64,000 nt of DNA, from the NCBI GenBank assembly GCA_023703575.1, contig CP097969.1:1335517-1399516 (forward strand), written 5' to 3'. The stretch comes from SAR86 cluster bacterium (GTDB lineage Bacteria; Pseudomonadota; Gammaproteobacteria; Magnimaribacterales; Magnimaribacteraceae). Each line of letters opens with the position of its first letter. Positions within the stretch are counted from its first letter, which is position 1. Of this stretch, positions 55,273-64,000 are shown one piece after another. The translations under genes and the position numbers were made by a program. The notes below the pieces were generated by a model. It did no database searches. It saw only the letters and a list, made by a program, of their open reading frames with translations, and was not told where the DNA came from.

Positions 55273-56361
55273 CTAAGTATCTAAAAGGCTCTCGAATCCA
55301 CTAGTTAGATGAGGACCTATAAGAAGTTGTTCTAATGCACCTATTCCCTTCTTAGATGATTTTCCTTCCAGTAACTCTACATCACAAATAGCTTGAATAT
55401 GAAGGAATGGCGGATCATGTGGATCTTCGCTTAGATCATAAAAATCATAAAGTGATTGATTTTCGCCGTGGAATTGACCATGACCCCATTCGGGATGCAT
55501 ATAGCCTAATCCACACATGAAAATATGATATTTGGGAATTAAAGACCAAGTTAATTCAGTGCCATCATGTTTTAAAGCTGAGAATTGGGCTTGTGAGATT
55601 CTCCTTGTTCCATCTTTATATTCAACTTCCTTTTTTAATTCATATAGTTTTATATTTTCGTTCTTATTTTGAAGGACAGAATGACAATTTGTTGCACGTC
55701 CCTGCTCATCATCAACGAAATACAGATGAGAAGATTGATCTTTAAAATTTACAGGAGCCCATAACCAATAAAATTGGGGTAATTTGATTGGCGGCACAAT
55801 CTGTGAATCTTGCGCTCCAACAGGTCGAATGCCCCAGGATCTATCGCGAGTACCTACATATTTTTTTTCAGATAAATCAACTTCATTGCTTTTGAACTTT
55901 ATCAAGCCACTCCAATTACCATGTTGTGTCATGCGGGTTGAATCCATATAAATGCGAGGGCCATTTTTGATGGTCATTCTTGGTTCTTCCATAGGTTCAA
56001 ATCTTCCTACAAAAGTCAAATTTGCTGATATTTCTTTGTCTTTATCGTCTATAAGTATTTTTAATTTCTTAAGTGGCTCTAATATTTCTATCTTGAAAGA
56101 ACCAACCTCTGTTTCCATTCTCTCGTGGTTCAAAACATCCGAATATCTGAAATTATGCTGAACACCATCTAACACCAAGATAAAGCTGGCATCTTTTATA
56201 TTAAGATTTGGATAGACACAAAATGCTGCTCCAAAAAATATACTTCCATCTTTGCTATAACCATTAAAAAAATATCTATCATAGAAGTTTCTTTCAGTTC
56301 CTACCTCAGCAACAGGTGCAGGCAACTGATGGATAGGAAAATCGTCCCCTTTTGAGATCAT
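55273..56361 (-). CDS. Unknown beta-rich protein of the P450 operon, possibly AttH/CrtC-like lipocalin fold
   Basis: 362 residues without a recognised catalytic motif. Beta-rich with many aromatic residues; blocks such as YFFNGYSKDGSIFFGAAFCV, NGPRIYMDSTRMTQHGNWSG, YVGTRDRSWGIRPVG, PQFYWLWAPVNF and MHPEWGHGQF recall the two-lobed lipocalin-like AttH / carotenoid hydratase architecture and DUF7064/7065-type proteins. The link is by eye and weak. It lies 2 bases from the P450 gene and 4 bases from the phosphotransferase gene. Confidence 0.65.
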   Translation of the reverse strand: MISKGDDFPIHQLPAPVAEVGTERNFYDRYFFNGYSKDGSIFFGAAFCVYPNLNIKDASFILVLDGVQHNFRYSDVLNHERMETEVGSFKIEILEPLKKLKILIDDKDKEISANLTFVGRFEPMEEPRMTIKNGPRIYMDSTRMTQHGNWSGLIKFKSNEVDLSEKKYVGTRDRSWGIRPVGAQDSQIVPPIKLPQFYWLWAPVNFKDQSSHLYFVDDEQGRATNCHSVLQNKNENIKLYELKKEVEYKDGTRRISQAQFSALKHDGTELTWSLIPKYHIFMCGLGYMHPEWGHGQFHGENQSLYDFYDLSEDPHDPPFLHIQAICDVELLEGKSSKKGIGALEQLLIGPHLTSGFESLLDT

Positions 56362-56363
56362 TT

Positions 56364-57602
56364 TTATATCCTAACTTTTAGTTCTGAAATTCCAGCTAAA
56401 AAATTAGAAGGTATTCTTACCGGATCTGATGTTGAGTGAATATTAGGAAAACGATCTAGGAGCTCCTCAAATAAAATCCTTATCTGCATATGACCTAATC
56501 TATTGCCTAAACAAAGATGTTCTCCAGCACCAAATGCAAGATGCTTTTTAGCATTCTCTCTATCTACTCTGAATAAATGTCCATCTTCAAATATATCTTC
56601 ATCCCTATTCGCTGAGCCGTACCACATTACTACTTTGTCTCCAGCTTTTATGTCCTGACCTCTAATATTCGTATCTTTTGTTGCAGTTCTTCTGAAATAA
56701 ATAACAGAAGTCACCCATCTCAACATTTCATCAGTAGCATTTGAAATAAGAGAAGGATCTTTCAAAAGCTTTTCTCTCTCTTCAGGATTATCACTGAGTG
56801 CCATCAAACCTCCAGTAAGTGTATTCCTTGTAGTTTCATTTCCAGCAATAACCATCAACAGAAAGAAGCCGTCTAGTAACTCTGGGGGAAGTTCTCCGCC
56901 CTCAATCTTAGTATTAGCAACCACACTCATCAGATCATCTGTTGGACTTTTCCTTCTCTCTTCAATCATGTCCCTTCCCATCTTGAAAAGTTCCATATAA
57001 TTGACCCATATTTGAAAGGCATTGTTAGGATCTTGCTGTATTGAGGCATCAGTTAGATTATTTACTAGATCTCTTATTTTAGGTCTCTCAGATTCTGGGA
57101 TTCCCATCATTTCACAAAGGACCCACAGAGGTAATTGTTCAGATATTTCAGTAACGAAATTAAATTCTCCTTTGCCTTCAACATTTTCAAGAAGCTCACG
57201 TATCTTGAGCCTCATATCACCTTCAAGTGTTCTAATGGCTTTTGGTGTAAAGCTTGGTGCTACCATTTTTCTGTAAATTTGATGATCTGGAGGATCCATT
57301 CCTATCATATTCCCAATTATTGCAGCTACCGCAGATGGATCTACCACCTCGGGATCACCCATTGTCATTAAATGTCCGCCTACTGCAGATGAAAAAGTCA
57401 TTGGATCCTTAGAAACTCTAACTATATCTTCGTGTTTAGTGAGAGCCCAAAAGCCAGGCTCAAAATCTAGACTTTCCTCGTGCCAATATATTGGTGCTTC
57501 TTCACGAAGTCTTTTGAAGATATCAAATGGTTGACCATTGATGAAAGTCTCCCATTTATCTAATTCACAGATTTGTCCTATGTCATAAATAGGCCTAGTC
57601 AT
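56364..57602 (-). CDS. Cytochrome P450
   Basis: Soluble bacterial P450 of 412 residues. Heme ligand Cys364 is in LAFGAGEHLCLGNRLGHMQ, the oxygen-activating I-helix has VIAGNETTRN (about residues 251-260), and the ExxR pair is in DEMLRWV (Glu292, Arg295). The pattern MDPPDHQIYRKMVAPSFTP and the AGNETTRN helix resemble the CYP125/CYP142/CYP124 group that hydroxylates sterol or branched hydrocarbon side chains; the substrate here is unknown. No ferredoxin or reductase is adjacent. The gene follows the peroxiredoxin by one base. Confidence 0.93.
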   Translation of the reverse strand: MTRPIYDIGQICELDKWETFINGQPFDIFKRLREEAPIYWHEESLDFEPGFWALTKHEDIVRVSKDPMTFSSAVGGHLMTMGDPEVVDPSAVAAIIGNMIGMDPPDHQIYRKMVAPSFTPKAIRTLEGDMRLKIRELLENVEGKGEFNFVTEISEQLPLWVLCEMMGIPESERPKIRDLVNNLTDASIQQDPNNAFQIWVNYMELFKMGRDMIEERRKSPTDDLMSVVANTKIEGGELPPELLDGFFLLMVIAGNETTRNTLTGGLMALSDNPEEREKLLKDPSLISNATDEMLRWVTSVIYFRRTATKDTNIRGQDIKAGDKVVMWYGSANRDEDIFEDGHLFRVDRENAKKHLAFGAGEHLCLGNRLGHMQIRILFEELLDRFPNIHSTSDPVRIPSNFLAGISELKVRI

Positions 57603-57603
57603 C

Positions 57604-58086
57604 TTAAAGTTGTTTAAGGATTGTTTCAGCTGAACTCACATCTAAACCAGGACCAGATTCCACGTTTAAAATTGAGACTACTCCATCATCTATCACCATT
57701 GCATATCTTTGGGATCTTGTTCCCAGACCAAATCCACTCCCATCCATTTCTAGGCCAATTGCAGCTGTAAATTCTCCGTTTCCATCTGATAACATTAATA
57801 AATCATCTCCAACTTTCCTATCTTCTCCCCATGCTTGCATTACAAAAGGGTCATTTACAGAAATACATGCAACAATATCGACCCCTTTATCTTTCAATTC
57901 GCTATTCTTTTCAAGAAATCCGGGCAAATGTTGTACGCTGCATGTTGGAGTGAAAGCTCCAGGAACTGCAAATAAAACAACTTTTTTTCCTGCAGAAAGT
58001 TCTGTCAAAGAAACTGGTTTAGGACCTTCAGAGGTCATGGTCGTTAAATTAATTGATGGTAATGTATCTCCAACTTGTATTGTCAT
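57604..58086 (-). CDS. Peroxiredoxin, Prx5-like
   Basis: 160-residue thiol peroxidase that reduces H2O2 or organic hydroperoxides. The peroxidatic Cys is in VPGAFTPTCSVQHLPGF, the family motif of Prx5, and DPFVMQAWGEDRKVGDD with GFGLGTRSQRYAMVIDDG completes the fold. Ends in EVS-type LDVSSAETILKQL. An AAGGAG ribosome-binding site precedes ATG 58086. First gene of the P450 operon: it could protect against peroxide from uncoupled P450 turnover. Divergent from tolC. Confidence 0.93.
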   Translation of the reverse strand: MTIQVGDTLPSINLTTMTSEGPKPVSLTELSAGKKVVLFAVPGAFTPTCSVQHLPGFLEKNSELKDKGVDIVACISVNDPFVMQAWGEDRKVGDDLLMLSDGNGEFTAAIGLEMDGSGFGLGTRSQRYAMVIDDGVVSILNVESGPGLDVSSAETILKQL

Positions 58087-58130
58087 TTTTTCTCCTTAGT
58101 AAAATCTCATTATAGGCTAAGAATTAATTT

Positions 58131-58160
58131 TGTTGCGAGTCTTAGAGGTGTTATAGTAGA
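58131..58160 (+). promoter_or_regulatory. Candidate tolC promoter
   Basis: In the 99-base gap between the peroxiredoxin and tolC, TTGCGA and TAGACT are separated by 18 bases upstream of the tolC ATG at 58186. Both are partial matches to sigma-70 elements; the assignment is weak. Confidence 0.25.
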
Positions 58161-58185
58161 CTAATACACCCATAGATCATAAAAA

Positions 58186-59520
58186 ATGCGCTCAAAAAAA
58201 ATAATAGTCCCTCTCTTTTGCTTAATCTTTGCAACAATGACAAGCTCGATCAGAGGAGAAAATCTTTCTGAAGTTTATGAATTAGCACTCAAGAATGACC
58301 CTCTATTAAGAGCTGCTGAGGCTTCTTACCGTTCTGGAAAAGAGAATAAAGCTCAAGGAATAGCGGGCCTCCTTCCAACACTGAGTGTGTCCGGAAGCAC
58401 TAACTGGAATGAGTATAGAGTTGAAGAGCAGCTTATAGATCAATACAACTCTAATGCTTACTTTGCGAATTTAAATCAACCAATTTTTAGATTAGATAAA
58501 TGGTTTCAATTTGAGAGAGGAACAGCTTTGTCAGAAGCAGCAGCTGCAGAATTTGCCTATCAACAACAAGAAACTATGATCAGGGTAGCCTCAGCTTACT
58601 TCAATGTTCTTAACTCAATCGATAGTCTAAATGCTGCTAAAGCAGAAGAAAAAGCAATAGGTAGACAGAGAGATTTAGCTAAAAAAAGATTTGATGTTGG
58701 TCTAGCGGCAATTACAGAAGTGCAAGAAACCCAAGCAGCATTCGACTTAACAGTCGTATCGAGAATTGCACAAGAATCTCAACTGGATACTGCAAAAGAA
58801 ACTCTTACTTCAATAGTCGGGAGAGAGATAAGCTTACTTTCTCCATTAATGGATGAATTTGAAATATCACTACCTGATCCATTAGATCGAGAGAGCTGGG
58901 TGTCTTTAGGCATAAAAAATAATTATCAACTCAAAGCAGCTAAACTTCAAAGAGATGCGGCGCAAGCAACAGCTAGAGCATCTGCTTCCAATCATCTTCC
59001 CCAAATAGACCTGGTTGGAAGAGTCTCAACAAGTACAACAAAACAGGGTAAATTCGGTGGTTTTATTCAAAATCCATTATTTGGAGTTGAACAAGACACC
59101 AGACAATATTCTATTCAATTTAACTTACCATTGTTTGCAGGAGGCGCCATTAGCTCAGCAAGAAGGCAAGCTTACGCTAATTATGATCGATCTAAAGAGC
59201 AAGCAATTTACTCTGAGAGATCTACTATCAGAGATATTAGATCCAATCACTTTGGCGTTCAAACTCAAGTAGCTAATGTCACCGCTAGAAAACAAGCCCT
59301 CGCATCTGCAGAATCTGCACTTGAAGCTACGCAAGTGGGCTATGAGGTTGGTACAAGAAATACTGTAGATTTGCTGGATGCTCAAAAAAGAGTCTTTCAA
59401 GCACAAAGAGATTATGCAAGCTCAAGATACAATTACATTATTTCAATGCTGAGACTGAAGGCTTCTGTCGGAATACTAAGCCCCGATGACCTGATAAAAA
59501 TAAGCAATCAAATGAACTGA
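58186..59520 (+). CDS. tolC: TolC-family outer membrane channel
   Basis: Trimeric outer-membrane duct for drug efflux and type I secretion. 444 residues: signal peptide (IIVPLFCLIFATMTSS), then the two-fold repeated helical/barrel design of TolC with LSEVYELALKNDPLLRAAEASY and, in the second half, YQLKAAKLQRDAAQATARAS; LPLFAGGAISSARRQAYANY and YEVGTRNTVDLLDAQKRVFQ are family signatures. No efflux pump or adaptor gene is near. A haloalkane-dehalogenase-like gene follows after 7 bases. Confidence 0.93.
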   Translation: MRSKKIIVPLFCLIFATMTSSIRGENLSEVYELALKNDPLLRAAEASYRSGKENKAQGIAGLLPTLSVSGSTNWNEYRVEEQLIDQYNSNAYFANLNQPIFRLDKWFQFERGTALSEAAAAEFAYQQQETMIRVASAYFNVLNSIDSLNAAKAEEKAIGRQRDLAKKRFDVGLAAITEVQETQAAFDLTVVSRIAQESQLDTAKETLTSIVGREISLLSPLMDEFEISLPDPLDRESWVSLGIKNNYQLKAAKLQRDAAQATARASASNHLPQIDLVGRVSTSTTKQGKFGGFIQNPLFGVEQDTRQYSIQFNLPLFAGGAISSARRQAYANYDRSKEQAIYSERSTIRDIRSNHFGVQTQVANVTARKQALASAESALEATQVGYEVGTRNTVDLLDAQKRVFQAQRDYASSRYNYIISMLRLKASVGILSPDDLIKISNQMN

Positions 59521-59527
59521 AAATTCT

Positions 59528-60574
59528 ATGAAAACTTTTCTAAGAATTCTCGTTCTCATAGCTATAGCTTTGATTATCCTAAGTTTCTTTGTAACTCGTG
59601 ATGGATATGTAGTTACTCCAACTGGTAACGGCCAAGTAGTTTTGGATTCAGGAACATATGAAGCTTTTCCTCTGCCAATTTATGCTTCAAATATGGTTGA
59701 TTCAAACTATAAAAGTTACTTTATAGAGGTGGAACCAGGATTGAAGGTTCATATTGTAGAGACAGGGGAAGGGTTCCCTATTTTTTTAATGCATGGTAAC
59801 CCTACTTCAGGGTTTTTATATAGAAAAGTAGTAGAAAAATTACCTCTGGATAAGGTAAGAGTCATTATGCCGACCAGTCTGGGTTTGGGATTTTCTTCAA
59901 AAATACCAGCAAGTGAACATACTTTAGAAAATCATATTTACTGGATAAATAAGGTCTTGAAGGAGCTTGAACTTAAAGAATTAGTATATGCAGGACAAGA
60001 TTGGGGCGGACCCATCGGTATGGGTGCATTATCCCTTTCTCCTGAATTGCTAAAAGGAGCTGTTTTGCTCAATACGGGCTTTAATGCTCCTAGAGTAAAT
60101 GCTGACCTGTCTCCGGCTCATGCATTAGTAAAAACTCCAGTAATTGGTGAGCTTTTGCTAGAGGTAATCTTTTCGATATTCGAGAGATTGAAAAGTGTTC
60201 AAGGAAATCCTGATTCATGGACCTTAGAAGTTGCTGAACTTTATGGAAGACCTGTTTATGAAAGTGGAAATTCCAAGGCACCTCTTGCAATGATGAGAAT
60301 GGTACCCGATGGACCAAATCATCCAAGTACTCCTTCGATGCGCCGAGTAGAAGAATACGTAAATACATTAGAAATTCCTGCCGAAATAGTTTGGGGCGAA
60401 AATGATCCCATTCTAGGAAGAGGACTTCCCATAATGCAACAAAATTTTCCAAATGCGCGTCTTTCAAAAACTACAGCTGGTCATTTTCTTCAAGAAGAGG
60501 TTCCAAATGAGATAGCTGAAGCATTAATAAGAGTGATTGAAGAAATAACTGATTCACAAACTCAGAAAAACTAG
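59528..60574 (+). CDS. Membrane-anchored alpha/beta hydrolase, haloalkane-dehalogenase-like
   Basis: 348 residues with one N-terminal membrane helix (FLRILVLIAIALIILSFF), so probably tethered to the inner membrane facing the periplasm, or exported. Hydrolase core: oxyanion region MHGNPTSGFLYRK, nucleophile Asp158 in YAGQDWGGPIG, acid Asp293 in VWGENDPILG and His319 in AGHFLQEEVP. An Asp nucleophile followed by Trp, and Asn91 after the HG, are the halide-binding arrangement of haloalkane dehalogenases. Epoxide hydrolase activity is the main alternative. It lies between tolC and mutM. Confidence 0.8.
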   Translation: MKTFLRILVLIAIALIILSFFVTRDGYVVTPTGNGQVVLDSGTYEAFPLPIYASNMVDSNYKSYFIEVEPGLKVHIVETGEGFPIFLMHGNPTSGFLYRKVVEKLPLDKVRVIMPTSLGLGFSSKIPASEHTLENHIYWINKVLKELELKELVYAGQDWGGPIGMGALSLSPELLKGAVLLNTGFNAPRVNADLSPAHALVKTPVIGELLLEVIFSIFERLKSVQGNPDSWTLEVAELYGRPVYESGNSKAPLAMMRMVPDGPNHPSTPSMRRVEEYVNTLEIPAEIVWGENDPILGRGLPIMQQNFPNARLSKTTAGHFLQEEVPNEIAEALIRVIEEITDSQTQKN

Positions 60575-60585
60575 CTTGAGCGAAA

Positions 60586-61404
60586 GTGCCTGAATTACCA
60601 GAAGTAGAAACAACCTTAAGAGGCATAGAACCCCATATAATCAATAAGACAATAAGTTCGGTGATAATTCGGCAACCCTCATTAAGATGGCCTGTACCTA
60701 AATCTTTGATCAAAAGAAAATTAGAGAAGAAAAAAATTGAAAACATAAAAAGAAGAGGAAAATATCTTTTACTCGAGAGTTCAAATGAAAATCTGATCGT
60801 ACATTTAGGGATGTCTGGAAGTCTTAGGATATCCAAAAAAGAGAATCTCAAAAAACATGATCATATCGACATTTGCTTTGAAGATGGGACCATTTTGAGG
60901 TACTGCGATCCTAGAAGATTTGGTTGCTTTTTATGGTCAAAGGATATCGATACACATTTTCTTTTAAAAAACTTAGGTCCAGAGCCTCTTGGTAATAGCT
61001 TTAGTGGCGATTATCTCTTTTATAAATCTAGAAAAAGAAAAGTTGCCATTAAGAATTTTATAATGAATTCTAAAGTTGTAGTTGGAGTAGGAAACATCTA
61101 CGCAAGCGAAGCTTTATTCGCAGCTGGAATTAGGCCTTCATCCATCGCAGGTAAGGTACCTAGAGAAAAATATGATTTACTTGCTAAAGAAATTGTACAA
61201 ATTCTCAGAAAATCAATTGAGGAAGGAGGAACTACACTACGTGACTTTATTGGAGGAGATAATACGCCAGGGTATTTTAAACAAAGTTTAAGGGTTTATG
61301 GACGTGAAGGAAAAGAGTGCTATCAATGTAACTCAATCATTAAAGGTCAAAGAATTGGACAAAGAGCCAGTGCCTATTGTCCTAAATGCCAATCTATTTT
61401 TTAA
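60586..61404 (+). CDS. mutM: Formamidopyrimidine-DNA glycosylase
   Basis: Base-excision repair of 8-oxoguanine. Begins at GTG 60586 and reads MPELPEVETTLRGIE, giving the required catalytic Pro2 and Glu3; the beta-hairpin Lys is in RRGKYLLLE, and the C-terminal zinc finger (ECYQCN, AYCPKCQSIF) is complete. 272 residues is normal. It follows the hydrolase gene by 11 bases. Its end overlaps the convergent coaD by 11 bases; the mutM-coaD neighbourhood is common in proteobacteria. Confidence 0.95.
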   Translation: MPELPEVETTLRGIEPHIINKTISSVIIRQPSLRWPVPKSLIKRKLEKKKIENIKRRGKYLLLESSNENLIVHLGMSGSLRISKKENLKKHDHIDICFEDGTILRYCDPRRFGCFLWSKDIDTHFLLKNLGPEPLGNSFSGDYLFYKSRKRKVAIKNFIMNSKVVVGVGNIYASEALFAAGIRPSSIAGKVPREKYDLLAKEIVQILRKSIEEGGTTLRDFIGGDNTPGYFKQSLRVYGREGKECYQCNSIIKGQRIGQRASAYCPKCQSIF

Positions 61405-61873
61405 ACTTTTCTTGTAAAGCATTCATTACGATAGGGTCAACGAATGATTCAATTTTTCCACCCATAGAGGCTATCTCTCTCACAAGTGTTGAGGAAAGAA
61501 ATGAAAATTTTGCTTTGGGAGTCAAGAATACACTCTCTAAATCTGGAGACATTGCCCTATTCATATTTGCCAGTTGAAATTCGTATTCGAAATCAGATAC
61601 AGCCCTTAAACCTCTGATAAGAATATTAGATTCCTGTTCTTTTGCAAGATCTACCACAAGACCAGTAAATCCTATTGCCTTAACCTTTTTATTTCCTTCA
61701 AATATTTTGTCAATGTGCTCAATTCTCTCTTCTAGAGTAAAAATGGGTTTTTTTGCAGCACTAGTTGCAATAGCTACTGTAACCTCATCAAATAGATGCA
61801 ATGCTCTATCAATGATATCTATATGACCAAGTGTTATTGGATCGAACGTACCGGGATATAAAGCTTTTGCCAT
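61394..61873 (-). CDS. coaD: Phosphopantetheine adenylyltransferase
   Basis: Penultimate step of coenzyme A synthesis. 159 residues with the nucleotidyltransferase motif ALYPGTFDPITLGHIDII, the LIRGLRAVSDFEYEFQLANM substrate loop and the FLSSTLVREIASMGG motif. Convergent with mutM with an 11-base overlap of coding sequence. Confidence 0.96.
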   Translation of the reverse strand: MAKALYPGTFDPITLGHIDIIDRALHLFDEVTVAIATSAAKKPIFTLEERIEHIDKIFEGNKKVKAIGFTGLVVDLAKEQESNILIRGLRAVSDFEYEFQLANMNRAMSPDLESVFLTPKAKFSFLSSTLVREIASMGGKIESFVDPIVMNALQEKFKK

Positions 61874-61947
61874 AATTTACTCCGTTTAGATATATTCTCT
61901 CACATAAATTAGATTAACTCATAAAGCTTTTAAAGTGATAAGTGTTT

Positions 61948-62859
61948 TCACTCTACTTTGATTTTTTGGTTAATGTTTAATTGTTCAGTAAATAAATCTA
62001 TCAGGCTTTTAATATCTCTATCACCTGCATAATTATTTCTTGATATTATTGCTATTTCTCTGTGTGGACCTTTTTCATCCAATTTGGTTTCTTTCAGTTC
62101 AGGATTAGCAACCAATAATTGGTTTACAGCCATCTCAGGCACAAATGTTGTCCCAATATCTCCTTTTACTAATTCTATGGCAGTGCTAAGAGTTGATGCA
62201 TTGAAAGTAATTTTTGAAGTATTCTTTATTTTGCATGCATCCAAGATGTGATCTTTTAAACAATTTCCCTCCTCCAACATAATTAACTCATCTAAATCTA
62301 TCTCTTTTGCTTTTATGGAAGTTTTTTTTGATCTTGGATCATTTTTTCTGCTAATCCAATAAAAATCTTCAGTCCAAAACTTGTGTACATTGAAGCCATT
62401 GGTATTGAAAGGTAGAGCCATTATTGCTAATTCAATTTCTCCTGATGATATCTTGTTAAGTAATACATCAGTTTGAGCCTCAATGATATTAAGATTCAAA
62501 TTTGGATAATCCGACTTTAATTTAGGCAGCAAAATAGGCAATAGAAAGGGGCCAATGGTAGGGATTATGCCTAGAGATATTTTATTTGATAGAGGCTCTG
62601 CATTTAGCTGGCTAATTTTATTGATACCATCAACTTCAGTCTTGATAACTTTGGCTTTATCGATAACTAAAGAACCTAATTCGGTGAGTATTACCTTTTT
62701 GTTATCTCTTTCAAATATCTGAATTCCAAGTTGAATTTCCATTTCCGTTATTGCATTACTTAGTGTCGAGGGAGAAACGAAACACTTATCTGCAGCGCGT
62801 TTAAAATGAAGTGTATCTGCTACAGCTAATGCATAGTTAATTTGTTTAAGTGTAATCAT
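61948..62859 (-). CDS. oxyR: Hydrogen peroxide sensor OxyR (LysR family)
   Basis: LysR-type regulator of 303 residues. The N-terminal helix-turn-helix region LHFKRAADKCFVSPSTLSNAI is typical, and the sensor domain has the redox Cys pair in EGNCLKDHILDACK: Cys200 and Cys209, nine apart, matching E. coli Cys199 and Cys208. Divergent katG, a classic OxyR target, confirms the role. A perfect palindrome lies 6 bases upstream of the ATG and could mediate autoregulation. Confidence 0.93.
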   Translation of the reverse strand: MITLKQINYALAVADTLHFKRAADKCFVSPSTLSNAITEMEIQLGIQIFERDNKKVILTELGSLVIDKAKVIKTEVDGINKISQLNAEPLSNKISLGIIPTIGPFLLPILLPKLKSDYPNLNLNIIEAQTDVLLNKISSGEIELAIMALPFNTNGFNVHKFWTEDFYWISRKNDPRSKKTSIKAKEIDLDELIMLEEGNCLKDHILDACKIKNTSKITFNASTLSTAIELVKGDIGTTFVPEMAVNQLLVANPELKETKLDEKGPHREIAIISRNNYAGDRDIKSLIDLFTEQLNINQKIKVE

Positions 62860-62864
62860 TGTAC

Positions 62865-62881
62865 ATTCGATTTTATCGAAT
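62865..62881. promoter_or_regulatory. 17-bp perfect palindrome in the oxyR-katG intergenic region
   Basis: ATTCGAT-TTT-ATCGAAT, 7-bp arms with a 3-base centre, six bases upstream of the oxyR start and 85 bases upstream of katG. It contains a T-N11-A LysR-type box. Expected as an OxyR site controlling both genes, though it does not match the four-part ATAG/CTAT spacing of the E. coli consensus. Confidence 0.5.
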
Positions 62882-62887
62882 TATTAG

Positions 62888-64000
<1,113 letters not shown>

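Noticed and set aside
60090-60851. Two minus-strand open frames of about 125 codons across the hydrolase and mutM genes
   Set aside because: They lie entirely opposite well-supported genes and look like shadow translations.

Overview
The window is a gene-dense, visibly AT-rich stretch of a Gram-negative bacterial chromosome. Outer-membrane and LPS genes (bamD, lptE, tolC, lipoproteins), the aroQ-accB-accC block, the proA-nadD-rsfS-rlmH-mrdA-rodA-mltB-dacA block, trxA-rho and an oxyR/katG pair point to a gammaproteobacterium. Low GC, very short intergenic gaps and many overlapping genes, together with P450, CoA-transferase, carotenoid oxygenase and orphan outer-membrane barrel genes, suggest a streamlined marine lineage such as SAR86. 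That lineage is an inference from style and content, not from a marker comparison. No tRNA, rRNA, CRISPR, prophage or insertion sequence was seen, and no gene-free stretch exceeds about 120 bases.

Layout. 1-5237 (minus): ilvB cut by the left edge, then rluD-pgeF-hydroxyacid reductase-glycerate kinase as one overlapping operon. 5310-6409 (plus): bamD and a small membrane protein. 6381-14246 (minus): a five-gene operon of a flavin reductase, a His-rich DUF4399 protein and three tandem DUF5916/CBM9-like outer-membrane barrel paralogues, the most unusual assembly here. 14308-18551: rsmD and a small membrane gene, then rho, trxA and ilvD. 18590-21033: a fused ABC ATPase and a copper-chaperone lipoprotein, head-to-head with a stand-alone DsbD N-terminal domain. 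21097-27230 (plus): aroQ-accB-accC-leuS-lptE-holA. 27227-35876 (minus): a nine-gene cell-wall and housekeeping operon from proA to a D-amino-acid transaminase. Its nadD has no AUG, GUG or UUG in the right place and appears to start at AUA.

35921-48351: DedA, a carotenoid oxygenase, a LON-domain protein, mpl, a PPi-type phosphofructokinase, a small acyl-CoA module (thioesterase, saccharopine-dehydrogenase-like reductase, CoA transferase, acyl-CoA dehydrogenase), DUF2244, argD, an aldo/keto reductase and a thioesterase. 48390-52515: parE-parC. 52583-53827: a beta-propeller protein preceded by a signal-peptide-like mini-ORF, and a 39-residue membrane peptide gene. 53824-58086 (minus): a tightly coupled operon of peroxiredoxin, cytochrome P450, an unknown lipocalin-like protein, an APH-type phosphotransferase and an unknown helical protein. 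58186-61404 (plus): tolC, a haloalkane-dehalogenase-like hydrolase and mutM; then coaD, and oxyR divergent from katG, which is cut by the right edge, with a perfect 17-bp palindrome between them.

A recurring structural feature is that all nine convergent gene pairs meet with between a 29-base overlap and a 2-base gap. Four of them share a single TTAA as both stop codons, leaving no room for conventional terminators.
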